From contig DJQB01000037.1 in NCBI GenBank assembly GCA_002439875.1, positions 1-15,790 of the forward strand: DNA of 15,790 bases, in the 5' to 3' direction. How positions within the stretch are numbered: the first letter of the stretch is position 1; each line of letters opens with the position of its first letter. Under the pieces are notes generated by a model. That model saw only the letters and a program-made list of their open reading frames with translations, was not told the DNA's origin and ran no database searches. The stretch comes from Bacteroidales bacterium UBA6397 (lineage in GTDB: Bacteria > Bacteroidota > Bacteroidia > Bacteroidales > UBA932). Shown piece by piece: positions 1 through 7,645 of the stretch. The position numbers and the translations under genes were made by a program.

Positions 1-336
1 CAGGAGCAAGGGATTCTGGCGGGAGAGGTGAGCGGCATCGGGGCGGTGAACAACGCCACTCTGAGGTTCCTCAATCCGGCCACGAAGCATTATGTCGACA
101 AGACGTTCGACGAGCAGATGGAAATCTCAAGTCTCGTCGGGAACATTTCCGAGAAGGACGGCAAGGTCTATCTGCATCTCCACGCCAACTTCGGGCGGGC
201 GGACTACACGGTTGTGGGCGGACATCTGCTCACCGCGACCATCAACGGGGCGTGCGAGGTGTTCATCAGACGCTATAACTGCAAGGTGGGGCGCCACTTT
301 GACGAGGAGACAGGGCTGAATCTTTACACATTGTAG
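1..336 (+). CDS. PPC/DUF296 domain protein, 5'-truncated by window edge
   Basis: The open frame runs from the first base (frame 1) to a TAG at 334-336, so the 111 visible residues are the C-terminal part of a longer gene; the GTG at 28 lies inside the domain and is unlikely to be the true start. Visible features match the PPC/DUF296 (PD1-like) fold: EQGILAGEVSGIGAVNNATL, a mid-domain LHLHANFGRAD stretch and GGHLLTATINGACEVFI. Family knowledge: small trimeric proteins of about 130-150 residues, named for plant AT-hook proteins; the bacterial role is mostly unknown. No AT-hook is visible. It sits 35 bp upstream of aroB on the same strand, so co-transcription is plausible, but the sequence shows no functional link to aromatic biosynthesis. 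Confidence 0.8.
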   Translation, partial: QEQGILAGEVSGIGAVNNATLRFLNPATKHYVDKTFDEQMEISSLVGNISEKDGKVYLHLHANFGRADYTVVGGHLLTATINGACEVFIRRYNCKVGRHFDEETGLNLYTL

Positions 337-371
337 CCGTGCCGCCGGATCAATTTGCAAAGGATAACCGG

Positions 372-1418
372 ATGGAGAAAATCAACATCATCGACTGCCC
401 GCTGGAGGAAGTCGGAAAGCGCCTCGGTGGCTACGGAAGCATATTCATAATCCATGACCGCAATGTAGGCGGCATCGTGAAAAGGCTTGGCATAGAGGCG
501 AAAGGGGCTTTCCCGATCGAGGCGACGGAGGAGAGGAAAACGCTCGTCACGCTGATGGAGATCGAAGAATGGCTGCTGGAGAAAGGCGCTGACAGAGAGG
601 CGTTTGTGCTGGGCATTGGCGGCGGGATCACGACGGATCTGGTCGGTTTCGCTGCATCCGTCTATAAGCGCGGGGTAAAGTTCGGATTCGTTCCGACCAC
701 CCTTCTTTCACAGGTGGACGCGGCAATCGGTGGCAAAAACGGTGTGAACCTCGACTCCTACAAGAACATCATCGGGGTGATCCGCCAGCCGGAAATGACA
801 TTCATCTGCCCGGAGCCGCTGGAGACACTCCCCTACCGGCAAATCCTCTCTGGGGCTTCCGAACTACTCAAAACATTCATTATCAACAACAAGGGTAATG
901 AATATGAAAGGGCTGTGAATATGCTCTCGGATATTCATAAGCGGGCGTCAGAAGGCTCAGCCGAGGCTGCCGTACGGGAATATTCAGAAACGCTTCGGGA
1001 GCTGATTGCGGCAGCGGCAAAGGTAAAGGCCGGCATCGCAGGAAGGGATCCGAACGAGTGCGGGGAGCGCCGGCTGCTCAATCTGGGGCACACTTTCGCG
1101 CATGCCATCGAGAAGAATTCCAGGGAGGCTGTTTCTCATGGGCAGGCTGTCTCGATGGGGATTATTCTGGCCGCCCGGCTGGCCGAGTCCTTGGGGCTGA
1201 CGACTGATCTTTCCGAGCGTCTGGAAGCTGATTTCACAGCTTGCGGCCTGCCGGTTGAGTGTCCGTACGACATTGACACTCTTGCGGATGCGATGAAGAA
1301 AGACAAAAAGGCGGACGGGGAGTTTGTCCACTTTGTGCTGCCGCTGGGCATCGGACGGGTCGAGACAAGGGAACTTCGGGTCGAGGATGCGGTTGAGGCC
1401 TTGAAAGAAACAATCTAA
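372..1418 (+). CDS. aroB: 3-dehydroquinate synthase
   Basis: Second step of the shikimate pathway: converts DAHP to 3-dehydroquinate, using NAD+ and a divalent metal, in the cytoplasm. The 348-residue product has the usual family length. Visible motifs: NAD-binding GIGGGITTDLVGF (GGG at residues 83-85, D89), VPTTLLSQVDAAIGGKNGVN, and the likely metal ligands E164 (SGASELLKTF), H240 (NLGHTFAHAIE) and H256 (SHGQ). An in-frame GTG at 339 would add 11 residues. I prefer ATG 372, since the extension is not family-like and a purine-rich AGGATAACCGG precedes it. aroDA follows 64 bp downstream on the same strand. Coding strand is GC-rich, unlike the island further on. Identification is secure; only the start is uncertain. 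Confidence 0.96.
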   Translation: MEKINIIDCPLEEVGKRLGGYGSIFIIHDRNVGGIVKRLGIEAKGAFPIEATEERKTLVTLMEIEEWLLEKGADREAFVLGIGGGITTDLVGFAASVYKRGVKFGFVPTTLLSQVDAAIGGKNGVNLDSYKNIIGVIRQPEMTFICPEPLETLPYRQILSGASELLKTFIINNKGNEYERAVNMLSDIHKRASEGSAEAAVREYSETLRELIAAAAKVKAGIAGRDPNECGERRLLNLGHTFAHAIEKNSREAVSHGQAVSMGIILAARLAESLGLTTDLSERLEADFTACGLPVECPYDIDTLADAMKKDKKADGEFVHFVLPLGIGRVETRELRVEDAVEALKETI

Positions 1419-1423
1419 CTTTG
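1393..1423 (+). promoter_or_regulatory. Candidate Bacteroidota promoter for aroDA
   Basis: TTG at 1393-1395, a 20-bp spacer and TAACTTTG at 1416-1423 match the Bacteroidota sigma-ABfr consensus (-33 TTG, -7 TAnnTTTG). It overlaps the 3' end of aroB and predicts a transcript start near 1430, about 53 nt upstream of the aroDA ATG. This would let aroDA be transcribed apart from aroB. Motif match only. Confidence 0.4.
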
Positions 1424-1482
1424 CTGATCGGATGCTCAACGGCCTCTTCAGCGAATGTTAAATAATTGAATATTCAAAACTT

Positions 1483-3612
1483 ATGATCTGCACGACAATC
1501 CAGAACCGGACTCTGGAAGAGATAATGAACCTGCTGGAGGGCAGCGAGCCACGGATTCAGATGGCCGAGATACGGCTGGACAGATGCCCGCTGGACATCG
1601 AGGAGATCGAGTACCTGTTCTCCTCCTCGGACACACCGCTTGTGGCGACATGCCGGGTGGCCGATGACGGCAACGGGACGTGGGAGGAAGCCGAGCGGAA
1701 ACTGACGGCTGCGGTGGAGGCCGGAGCGGCTTTTCTGGATCTGGAGATAGAGGCACCGAAAGAGATCGGCAAAAGACTCCGCAGGGCCTGCACTGAATAT
1801 GGCACCACGATGATCCGTTCCAGCCATTTCTTCGCCGGGACGCCTTCGGAGGATGTGCTGCGGAGCACTGTGGAGAAGTGCAGGAAGTTCGGTGGGGAGA
1901 TTGTGAAGATCGCGGCTATGGCGGCCTCGGAAGAGGATGTCGCCAGGGTGCTGGGGCTTTACTCGATCGCTCAGCGTCCACAAGACAACCAGCGGTCGTT
2001 TGAGCTGATCGCCTTCTCGATGGGCGAAACAGGCAAGGCCAGCCGGCTGGAATGCCTGAAACTCGGCAGCCCGTTCACCTACGCCGCACTAAATGAAGCC
2101 GAGGCAGCGGCACCCGGCCAATGGAGTTACTCAGAGATGCTTACGGCCGTCTATGGCGACAGGGAACCCATTCATTGCGACACGGCTCTGAATATGCCGG
2201 CCTCAAAGAGTTTCGCCCAGCGAGCCATCATCGCAGCGGCCCTCGCCGAGGGCGAATCCAGACTCGGAGGCTACTCCCCTTGCGGAGACAACGAGGCAGC
2301 GATCGAGGTCGCCAAGGCGCTCGGAGCGAAGGTTCGGATAGAGGACGGAAGCACCCTCATCATAGAAGGCATAGGTTCGTCAGCGAATATCCCCGAAAAG
2401 ATCAGCGTAGGGGAATCCGGTCTGCTGACCCGTCTGCTGATCCCGCTCGCCGCAGCTCTGGGAAACGGCAATCAGATAGAAATTGATGGCTGTGGAACCC
2501 TCCCGACCAGACCTCTGAAAGGAGCCGCCGAAATCATGGCCGGCTTCGGAACGGTCCTGAGACCTCTCACCCCCGCCCCCGAAGTCCACGTACCCCTCAC
2601 CGTCCAGGGTCCTCTGCTTTCCGGCAAGGCCAGCGTTTCCGGCAAAGGCGGCTCGCAGCTGATCTCCGGCCTGCTGATGGCACTGCCGCTCCTTTCCGGA
2701 GACTCGACCCTGCATATTCACGATCCCAAGAGCATCCCTTACTTGTTCATCACCGCTGATGTGCTGAGGCGTTTCGGCATCAAGATCGGCAGCGAGATGG
2801 AAGGCGGCGAGGATTTCCTTGAGACGCAGGACTGGAGCCTCTGCACCGGCATCACATTCAAGATCAAGGGCGGGCAGAAATATTCCCCGGCAGTCTTTGA
2901 CATAGAGGGAGACTGGAGCGCCGCCGCCAATTTCCTTGTGGCCGGAGCCCTGTTCGGGGACGTGAAACTGACCGGACTCGACACGACCTCCCTTCAGGCC
3001 GACATCTCTATAATGGACATCCTGATGGAGGCCGGAGCCAGTCTGTCACAAATCGACGACGAGACGGAGGACGAGAATGTGGACAATGAAGCGACCTATG
3101 AAACTGCCGACGCGGCAAACGGCAAAGTGACCGGCGACATGAACAACTCAGAGGCGGATGTCCCGAAAGGCCACCGAGGCCTGATCACCGCCCAGAAAGC
3201 CCCGCTCCGCGCCTTCGACACCGACCTCAACAACTGCCCGGACCTGTTTCCGATCGTCTCCATCCTCGCCACCTTCTGCCACGGGCGCAGCAATATTCAA
3301 GGATTCAAGAGGTTGGCCAGCAAGGAAAGCGACCGAGGCACTGCGATTCTGAATATGCTCAAGCAGATGGGCGTGGAGGCTTCCGCCAACGGCGACACCC
3401 TCACCATCACCGGTGAATCCGTCGAGAGCCGCCTGTTGAACGGCCATCTTCTGAAGGGCGGTGAATATACCTCCTCGCACGACCACCGCATGGCCATGGC
3501 CCTGACCGTCGCCTCCTGGTGCGCCGCCTCCCCCATCCACATTGACGACACCACCTGCATCGCCAAGTCATTCCCCGCCTTCCTAAGCACTTACGGATTA
3601 TTAGAGCGGTGA
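1483..3612 (+). CDS. aroDA: Fused type I 3-dehydroquinate dehydratase / EPSP synthase
   Basis: A 709-residue fusion covering shikimate-pathway steps 3 and 6. Residues 1 to about 215 are type I dehydroquinase: E29/R31/D33 (AEIRLD), catalytic H115 (RSSHFF), Schiff-base K142 (EIVKIAAMA), R188 (SMGETGKASR), SPFTYA near 197 and Q213 (APGQ). Residues from about 230 are EPSP synthase: NMPASKS with K242, GESGLLTR (311-317), LPTRPLKG with R343, SGKGGSQLISG, DWSAAANF, D587 (NNCPDLFP), KESDR (614-618) and DHRMAMA (667-673). All catalytic residues I can place are present in both halves, so both activities are expected. Odd point: residues about 524-566 are an acidic, low-complexity insertion between the DILMEAGA helix and the catalytic-Asp segment, with no family-like sequence. 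The intervening enzyme, shikimate dehydrogenase (AroE), is not part of the fusion. The 3' end lies only 14 bp from the convergent ATPase gene. Confidence 0.95.
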   Translation: MICTTIQNRTLEEIMNLLEGSEPRIQMAEIRLDRCPLDIEEIEYLFSSSDTPLVATCRVADDGNGTWEEAERKLTAAVEAGAAFLDLEIEAPKEIGKRLRRACTEYGTTMIRSSHFFAGTPSEDVLRSTVEKCRKFGGEIVKIAAMAASEEDVARVLGLYSIAQRPQDNQRSFELIAFSMGETGKASRLECLKLGSPFTYAALNEAEAAAPGQWSYSEMLTAVYGDREPIHCDTALNMPASKSFAQRAIIAAALAEGESRLGGYSPCGDNEAAIEVAKALGAKVRIEDGSTLIIEGIGSSANIPEKISVGESGLLTRLLIPLAAALGNGNQIEIDGCGTLPTRPLKGAAEIMAGFGTVLRPLTPAPEVHVPLTVQGPLLSGKASVSGKGGSQLISGLLMALPLLSGDSTLHIHDPKSIPYLFITADVLRRFGIKIGSEMEGGEDFLETQDWSLCTGITFKIKGGQKYSPAVFDIEGDWSAAANFLVAGALFGDVKLTGLDTTSLQADISIMDILMEAGASLSQIDDETEDENVDNEATYETADAANGKVTGDMNNSEADVPKGHRGLITAQKAPLRAFDTDLNNCPDLFPIVSILATFCHGRSNIQGFKRLASKESDRGTAILNMLKQMGVEASANGDTLTITGESVESRLLNGHLLKGGEYTSSHDHRMAMALTVASWCAASPIHIDDTTCIAKSFPAFLSTYGLLER

Positions 3613-3626
3613 CATTCCCGCTACCA

Positions 3627-4772
3627 CTACACCTTCCACACCCTTCTTTTCAGCCAAAGGGAAAGAATCGGGTCGGATATCTCGTAGGTCATTGGCGCTG
3701 ACATCGTTATCAGATCCTTCTCCGTCAAGGTTTTCTTTATTCTGGCGATGTTGGCGGCGGTGCCAAGACGATAGGCGCCCAACACAGATGTCCTCGTGAA
3801 GCCGGAATGGATTCCATCCGACAGAAGATGCAGGAAATTCATCTGGTAGGCGGAAAGAGATTCCGTCTGCTGTATGAACAATGGCTCACATGCGTCAAGC
3901 AAACGGTCTATGCCAAATTCGACATCCTCAGCGGTGGCCGCCTTGCCACAGCGAAGCCAGACGAACCAAGCCAGCTGCTGCACGTATGATGAATATCTCT
4001 CCGTCACCTCACAGATTTGTCTGGCAAGCTCCTCCGAGATTTCCTTTCCTGTAGTCTCAAAGCGTCCACGAATATATTCAATCCAATCACTTTCACTGAT
4101 CTTGCCAAGATAGAACAAGTCCCCAAACCGGTAGAAAGGGTAGTCTTGCCGTAGGAAAATGTTCTCCATCAGATGTTTCTTGCCTCCGTACAAGCAGTAC
4201 GACACGTGGCTCTGCAGTTGCCAGACACCTCGAAGTTTTTTCTGGAACGATAATGAATCAGGAAACTCACCTATTTGCTGGAACTCATCCACGCAAACCA
4301 CAATCCTATACCCTTTCTGAGAGGCAATCTGTTCCGGAAGTTGCAGGATGTCCTCAAGGGTGCTGCCTCCGGAATTATATTCAAAGGAGATTGAGAAGTC
4401 GTTAAACGGGTCTTGTCCAAAGGTGACTTTCGGAACAAGGCGGCTTAAAAAAGTTTTAGCATTAGCAATCCATTCCTCCCATTTGCTTGAAGTGGCTTTG
4501 ATCACCGCTGTGGCGAATGAATTAACGAAATCCGCCTCCGACCTGCATCCGAACGCATCCATCTTTGCGATTCTTATGGCATCGCTCCCCACAAGTCCAC
4601 AGGCCCTGTCCACCAAGGAAGTCTTCCCCATCCTGCGTGGCGAAATCAATATGGTGTTCACACCATAGAGAAAGTTCATTCTCAGTCTTTCAGTCTCGTC
4701 CTTTCTGTCCGTGAAGGCATCCCCCTCAACCCCTACCCCGAAAACAAATGGTGAGTCCATGTCCGTTGTCAT
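3627..4772 (-). CDS. AAA+ family ATPase with C-terminal winged-helix-like region
   Basis: 381 residues, intact. Walker A is SPRRMGKTS at residues 44-52 and Walker B is IVVCVDEF at 157-164, followed by a STAND/archaeal-ATPase-like middle region (YGGKKHLMENIF, FYRFGDLFYLGKI). The C-terminal 80 residues (LSDGIHSGFTRTSVLG to ISDPILSLWLKRRVW) resemble the winged helix and DPILSLWL tail typical of these ATPases in Bacteroidales. Cellular role unknown; the family is usually accessory and often multi-copy. ATG 4772 is chosen since a promoter lies just upstream. The N-terminal third and the whole leader are duplicated at 7342-7925, where the coding part is a pseudogene. Convergent with aroDA. Lower GC than flanking core genes, consistent with acquisition. 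Confidence 0.85.
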   Translation of the reverse strand: MTTDMDSPFVFGVGVEGDAFTDRKDETERLRMNFLYGVNTILISPRRMGKTSLVDRACGLVGSDAIRIAKMDAFGCRSEADFVNSFATAVIKATSSKWEEWIANAKTFLSRLVPKVTFGQDPFNDFSISFEYNSGGSTLEDILQLPEQIASQKGYRIVVCVDEFQQIGEFPDSLSFQKKLRGVWQLQSHVSYCLYGGKKHLMENIFLRQDYPFYRFGDLFYLGKISESDWIEYIRGRFETTGKEISEELARQICEVTERYSSYVQQLAWFVWLRCGKAATAEDVEFGIDRLLDACEPLFIQQTESLSAYQMNFLHLLSDGIHSGFTRTSVLGAYRLGTAANIARIKKTLTEKDLITMSAPMTYEISDPILSLWLKRRVWKV

Positions 4773-4785
4773 TAATATTCAATGG

Positions 4786-4816
4786 CAAATATACACACTA
4801 TAATCCTTTTTAACAA
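4786..4816 (-). promoter_or_regulatory. Candidate promoter of the AAA ATPase
   Basis: Read on the - strand: TTG (4816-4814), a 20-bp spacer, then TATATTTG (4793-4786), a full match to the Bacteroidota -33/-7 consensus. The start point would fall near 4780, only about 8 nt before the ATG at 4772, implying a very short leader. An identical promoter lies at about 7659-7689 in the second repeat copy, ahead of the pseudogene. Confidence 0.5.
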
Positions 4817-4843
4817 CCTTGTTTAAAACAACCTTGTTAAAAA
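4807..4843. promoter_or_regulatory. Inverted repeat overlapping the ATPase -33 box (possible operator)
   Basis: Outer arms TTTTTAACAA (4807-4816) and TTGTTAAAAA (4834-4843) are perfect inverted repeats. Inside, AACAACCTTGTT occurs twice with a 16-bp step. The left arm contains the -33 TTG, so a bound protein would block the promoter. Also present, unchanged, in the second repeat copy at about 7680-7716. An operator role is inference. Confidence 0.35.
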
Positions 4844-5009
4844 CCAATGGGATTATACTCTTCAGACTTGTGTTTGATCTCATCCGCAGCCCTTTCGGCC
4901 TCTTTTGATCCTCAAGAGTGTATAATGCACTCATAGGAAACGTTTTCCGCACTTTTCGTCTACTATCTACTTTCCGCGTCCGGTACAACTGGTATATTAA
5001 ATTTCTCAG

Positions 5010-5052
5010 TTTGGTGCAACCACACCACTGTAAAAATCTAAGTTTGGTGCAA
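5010..5052 (+). repeat. Two TTTGGTGCAA boxes, 33-bp period
   Basis: TTTGGTGCAA at 5010-5019 and 5043-5052, exactly 33 bp apart, each preceded by CT(C/A)AG. They lie between the divergent ATPase genes (3627-4772 on - and 5087 on +), the second box 34 bp before the ATPase 2 ATG. The same boxes with the same period recur at 7883-7958. Confidence 0.8.
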
Positions 5053-5058
5053 GCGAGT

Positions 5059-5066
5059 TATTTTTG
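5059..5066 (+). promoter_or_regulatory. Candidate -7 box for ATPase 2
   Basis: TATTTTTG matches TAnnTTTG and would start transcription near 5072, 15 nt before the ATG at 5087. No TTG stands at the expected -33 distance. A TTTGGTGCAA box (5043-5052) lies immediately upstream and may act in its place. Confidence 0.3.
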
Positions 5067-5086
5067 TTCCTAAAAGACAACGATTT

Positions 5087-6434
5087 ATGAAAAGGAAAAT
5101 ATATGATTCGCTTTTAAGGTGGAAAAATGAAGAGAAAGGGAAGGTTGCTCTCCTAATAGAGGGTGCCAGACGGGTGGGAAAGAGTTTTATAGTGGAAGAG
5201 TTCGCCAAGAATGAGTACAAATCATATATTCTTGTGGATTTTGCACACATCAGCAAATCCATGAAGGAAGTCTTTGATGAGTACCTGAATGAAACAGACA
5301 CTTTTCTCCTCTTATTGCAAAATGTCGCTGGTGTTCAGTTGTATGAGAGAAAGTCGTTGATCATTTTCGATGAGGTTCAGAAATATCCTATGGCGCGTCA
5401 AGCAATCAAACACCTTGTCGCAGACGGACGATATGACTACATAGAGACAGGGTCTCTTGTAAGCATCAATGAGAACACGGAAGACATTCAGCTACCCTCT
5501 GAAGAACGGCCTCTTCAAATGTTTCCAATGGATTTTGAGGAGTTTTTGTGGGCATTGGGAGACAAGATGACCATGCCGTTCATCAAGACGTGTTTCGAGA
5601 ATCGGTGCCAGCTTGGACCGATGCACCGTAAAGCGATGACCTTATTTCGGCAATATCTCATCGTTGGAGGGATGCCTCAAGCAGTAAAAGAGTTTGTGGA
5701 AACGGGAATATTCCGAAGAGTGGACATCGTGAAACGGGACATTTTGGCATTATACCGTCGTAGCATTGACAAACATGTCAAGAGTTACACGGAAAAGGTC
5801 AAGGCCGTGTGGGATCAGATTCCTGGGGAGCTGCAGAAACACGAAAAAAAAGTTTCGCCTTGCAAGTTTAGGTGAAGGAGCAAGGTATAGAAGCTACGAG
5901 TCATCATTTGTGTGGCTGCAAGACGCACGCTTTGTGAACATCTGCCATGGTGTCACAGAACCTCAGGTTGGTATGAGACTGAAAAGAGACGACCAGACCT
6001 TCAAATGCTATATGGGAGACACAGGACTCTTGATTTCCCACGCATTCGATGACAAAGCCATCCAAGGGGAAGAATTGTATCGGAAACTCCTTCTTGGCAA
6101 GTTGGAAATCAACGAGGGAATGCTAATGGAAAACATTGTGGCTCAAATGCTTGTAGCAAGCGGGCATCCTTTGTATTTTTACAGCAATTACTCGACGGTC
6201 GCAGAGGATAGGATGGAGGTCGATTTCCTTGTTGAAAAACCTACACTGACCAACGCACATGATATTTGCCCTTTGGAAGTGAAGTCCGGCAAATACTCCG
6301 CCTTTTCGTCACTGGCAAAATTCCGTAAAAAATTCAAAGAACAGCTTCATACATCATACATAATCCATACTCAAGATTATAAGGAGGAAAACGGTTATGT
6401 GTTTATCCCTATGTATATGACCCCGCTTCTGTAA
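5087..6434 (+). pseudogene. AAA_14/DUF4143 ATPase, frameshifted at an A8 tract
   Basis: Two overlapping frames make one protein of about 450 residues. Frame 1 (5087-5875) has Walker A EGARRVGKS (residues 25-33), Walker B SLIIFDEVQ (90-98), an ETGS sensor-like motif and LIVGGMPQAV, as in the AAA_14 ATPase domain. It ends early in KKVSPCKFR. The next frame, entered at the run of eight A (5844-5851), continues KKFRLASLGEGARYRSYE, then MGDTGLL, MENIVAQML, FLVEKP and PLEVKSGKYSAFSSLAKF, which is the DUF4143 nuclease-like C-terminal region. Seven A would restore a continuous frame. It could be a dead gene, a phase-variable gene, or one rescued by polymerase slippage; a sequencing error in the homopolymer is also possible. 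It reads divergently from the intact ATPase and lies ahead of the toxin-antitoxin pair. Confidence 0.8.
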
Positions 6435-6518
6435 AAGCTCATCTTCATTCCACATATTCTACGTTTAGTGAGCGGTAAATAATCCGACATCAATAAGGGT
6501 AATTTTTATGCGTATTTA

Positions 6519-6549
6519 TTGCATTATGACTTAAAATTATGTATTTTTG
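6519..6549 (+). promoter_or_regulatory. Promoter of the RelB/PIN module
   Basis: TTG at 6519-6521, a 20-bp spacer and TATTTTTG at 6542-6549 fit the Bacteroidota consensus fully. The start point near 6556 would leave about 11 nt before the antitoxin ATG at 6567. It argues against the longer in-frame TTG start at 6519, which would place the promoter inside the coding region. Confidence 0.5.
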
Positions 6550-6566
6550 GCAAAACATTTACAATT

Positions 6567-6857
6567 ATGGCACAGGTTTCAATGACAGTCAGGATGGACT
6601 CTTCGTTAAAGGAATCTTTTGATTCCTTATGTTCTCAATTTGGGATGAGCGCGAACACCGCTATGAACATATTCGCAAAAGCTGTAGTTCAACGAGGAAA
6701 AATTCCTTTTGAAATCAGAGGCGACAAAACCGAAAAGCTTACGGAAGGGTATAAGGCATTCAAGGTCATCAGAGCACTATCGGAAGCTGGCGCCTTTCCT
6801 GAAATGTCCCTCGAAGAAATCAACGAGGAAATCCAACACGCAAGATCCCAGGAATGA
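6567..6857 (+). CDS. RelB/DinJ-family antitoxin
   Basis: 96 residues starting MAQVSMTVRMD, the ribbon-helix-helix N-terminus of RelB/DinJ antitoxins: beta strand VSMTVRMD, helix SLKESFDSLCSQF, turn GMSANTAMNIFAKAVVQ, then GKIPFEI. The C-terminal tail (AFPEMSLEEINEEIQHAR) would be the toxin-binding part. Family role: binds and silences the partner toxin and represses its own operon as a dimer. The stop overlaps the PIN gene start by 4 nt (ATGA at 6854), typical of translationally coupled toxin-antitoxin pairs. The frame is intact although the toxin is frameshifted. RelB/DinJ more classically pairs with RelE/YafQ; pairing with a PIN toxin is inferred from the overlap. Confidence 0.85.
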   Translation: MAQVSMTVRMDSSLKESFDSLCSQFGMSANTAMNIFAKAVVQRGKIPFEIRGDKTEKLTEGYKAFKVIRALSEAGAFPEMSLEEINEEIQHARSQE

Positions 6858-7272
6858 AAGTGTTTGCCGTCATCGACACAAACGTGATTGTGTCAGCGTT
6901 GCTTTCCAGAAATGGAGAGACACCGGTTGTGAAAGTATTTCAGGCGTTGTTGGATAAAAGGATCACGCTACTGGTTAATGATGAAATCGTCTCGGAATAT
7001 AAAAATGTCTTGAACAGGCCTAAATTCAAGTTCCCAGCCAGGTTGATTTCTTCAATCTTGGATGAAGTAATAAAAAACGGAATCAACTCTCAACGGGTTC
7101 ACTCCGAAGAAGTGTTCCATGATGCAAAGACATCGTCTTTTATGAAGTCGCATTATCAAGACCAGGGTCATTTCTTGTGACCGGCAATCTAAAGCATTTC
7201 CCACAAACGCCTATTGTGGTTTCTCCACGTGAAATGATGGAAATCCTTAAATCATCCGTGAAGACCAAATAG
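6854..7272 (+). pseudogene. PIN-domain toxin with 1-nt deletion
   Basis: The N-terminal frame (6854-7180) begins MKVFAVIDTNVIVSALLSR, the PIN-domain start with the first catalytic Asp, and has a second acidic site in NDEIVSEYKNVLNRP. After HDA-K near 7127-7130 the frame goes wrong and stops at 7180. Shifting by one base restores DIVFYEVALSRPGSFLVTGN, LKHFPQTPIVVSPREMMEIL and a stop at 7270-7272, as in the Bacteroidales PIN toxin family. One missing base, most simply a G (AAG-GAC read as AAG-AC), explains this. The full protein would be about 139 residues. PIN toxins are Mg-dependent ribonucleases; this copy should be inactive unless the deletion is a sequencing error. Confidence 0.8.
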
Positions 7273-7341
7273 TTGACAATTAAGTAATGCCAGACTCTTC
7301 TTCCGCTGTTTGCCCAGATGAAGTTGTTTGGCGTCCGTGTG

Positions 7342-7645
7342 CCATTCCTCCCATTTGCTTGAAGTGGCTTTGATCACCGCTGTGGCGAACGAATTAACGA
7401 AATCCGCCTCCGACCTGCATCCGAACGCATCCATCTTTGCGATTCTTATGGCATCGCTCCCCACAAGTCCACAAACCTTGTCCACCAACTAAGTCTTCCC
7501 CATCCTGCGTGGCGAAATCAATATGGTGTTCACACCGTAGAGAAAGTTCATTCTCAATCTTTCAGTCTCGTCCTTTCTGTCAGTGAAGGCATCCCCCCAC
7601 AACCCTTACCCCGAAAACAAATGGTGAGTCCATGTCCGTTGTCAT
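7342..7645 (-). pseudogene. Truncated copy of the AAA ATPase N-terminus
   Basis: Second-copy remnant of the gene at 3627-4772. The start ATG (7645) and MTTDMDSPFVFG are kept. A 1-bp insertion then shifts the frame near residue 13. Walker A survives as SPRRMGKT but is followed by a TAG stop where the intact gene has Ser. The frame reopens (LVDKVCGLVGSDAIRIAKMD...SKWEEW) and loses homology at 7342, with no ATPase sequence beyond. All remaining domains are missing, so it cannot make a working ATPase. Confidence 0.9.

Larger units (their letters stand above)
4470..5052. repeat. Long direct repeat, copy A (about 583 bp)
   Basis: Matches 7342-7925 in the same orientation. It covers the first third of the intact ATPase gene, its promoter, and a non-coding leader of about 250 bp ending in two TTTGGTGCAA boxes. 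By eye, the coding part (4470-4785) differs from copy B at about 13 positions including a 1-bp indel, while 4786-5041 (256 bp) has no differences. The repeats bracket ATPase 2 and the toxin-antitoxin pair. Confidence 0.9.

Noticed and set aside
3604..3622. AGCGG/CCGCT hairpin between the convergent aroDA and ATPase ends as a terminator
   Set aside because: Only a 5-bp stem and no T-tract on either side.
4779..4988. 69-codon - strand frame in the ATPase leader, repeated identically at 7652-7861
   Set aside because: No recognisable family and it overlaps the ATPase promoter; identity of the two copies follows from the identical DNA, so it is not independent evidence of coding.
5843..5852. Programmed -1 ribosomal frameshift at the A-rich tract of ATPase 2
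   Set aside because: The shift needed is +1 (or -2), not the -1 made by A-AAA-AAG sites; tract length change or transcript slippage fits better.
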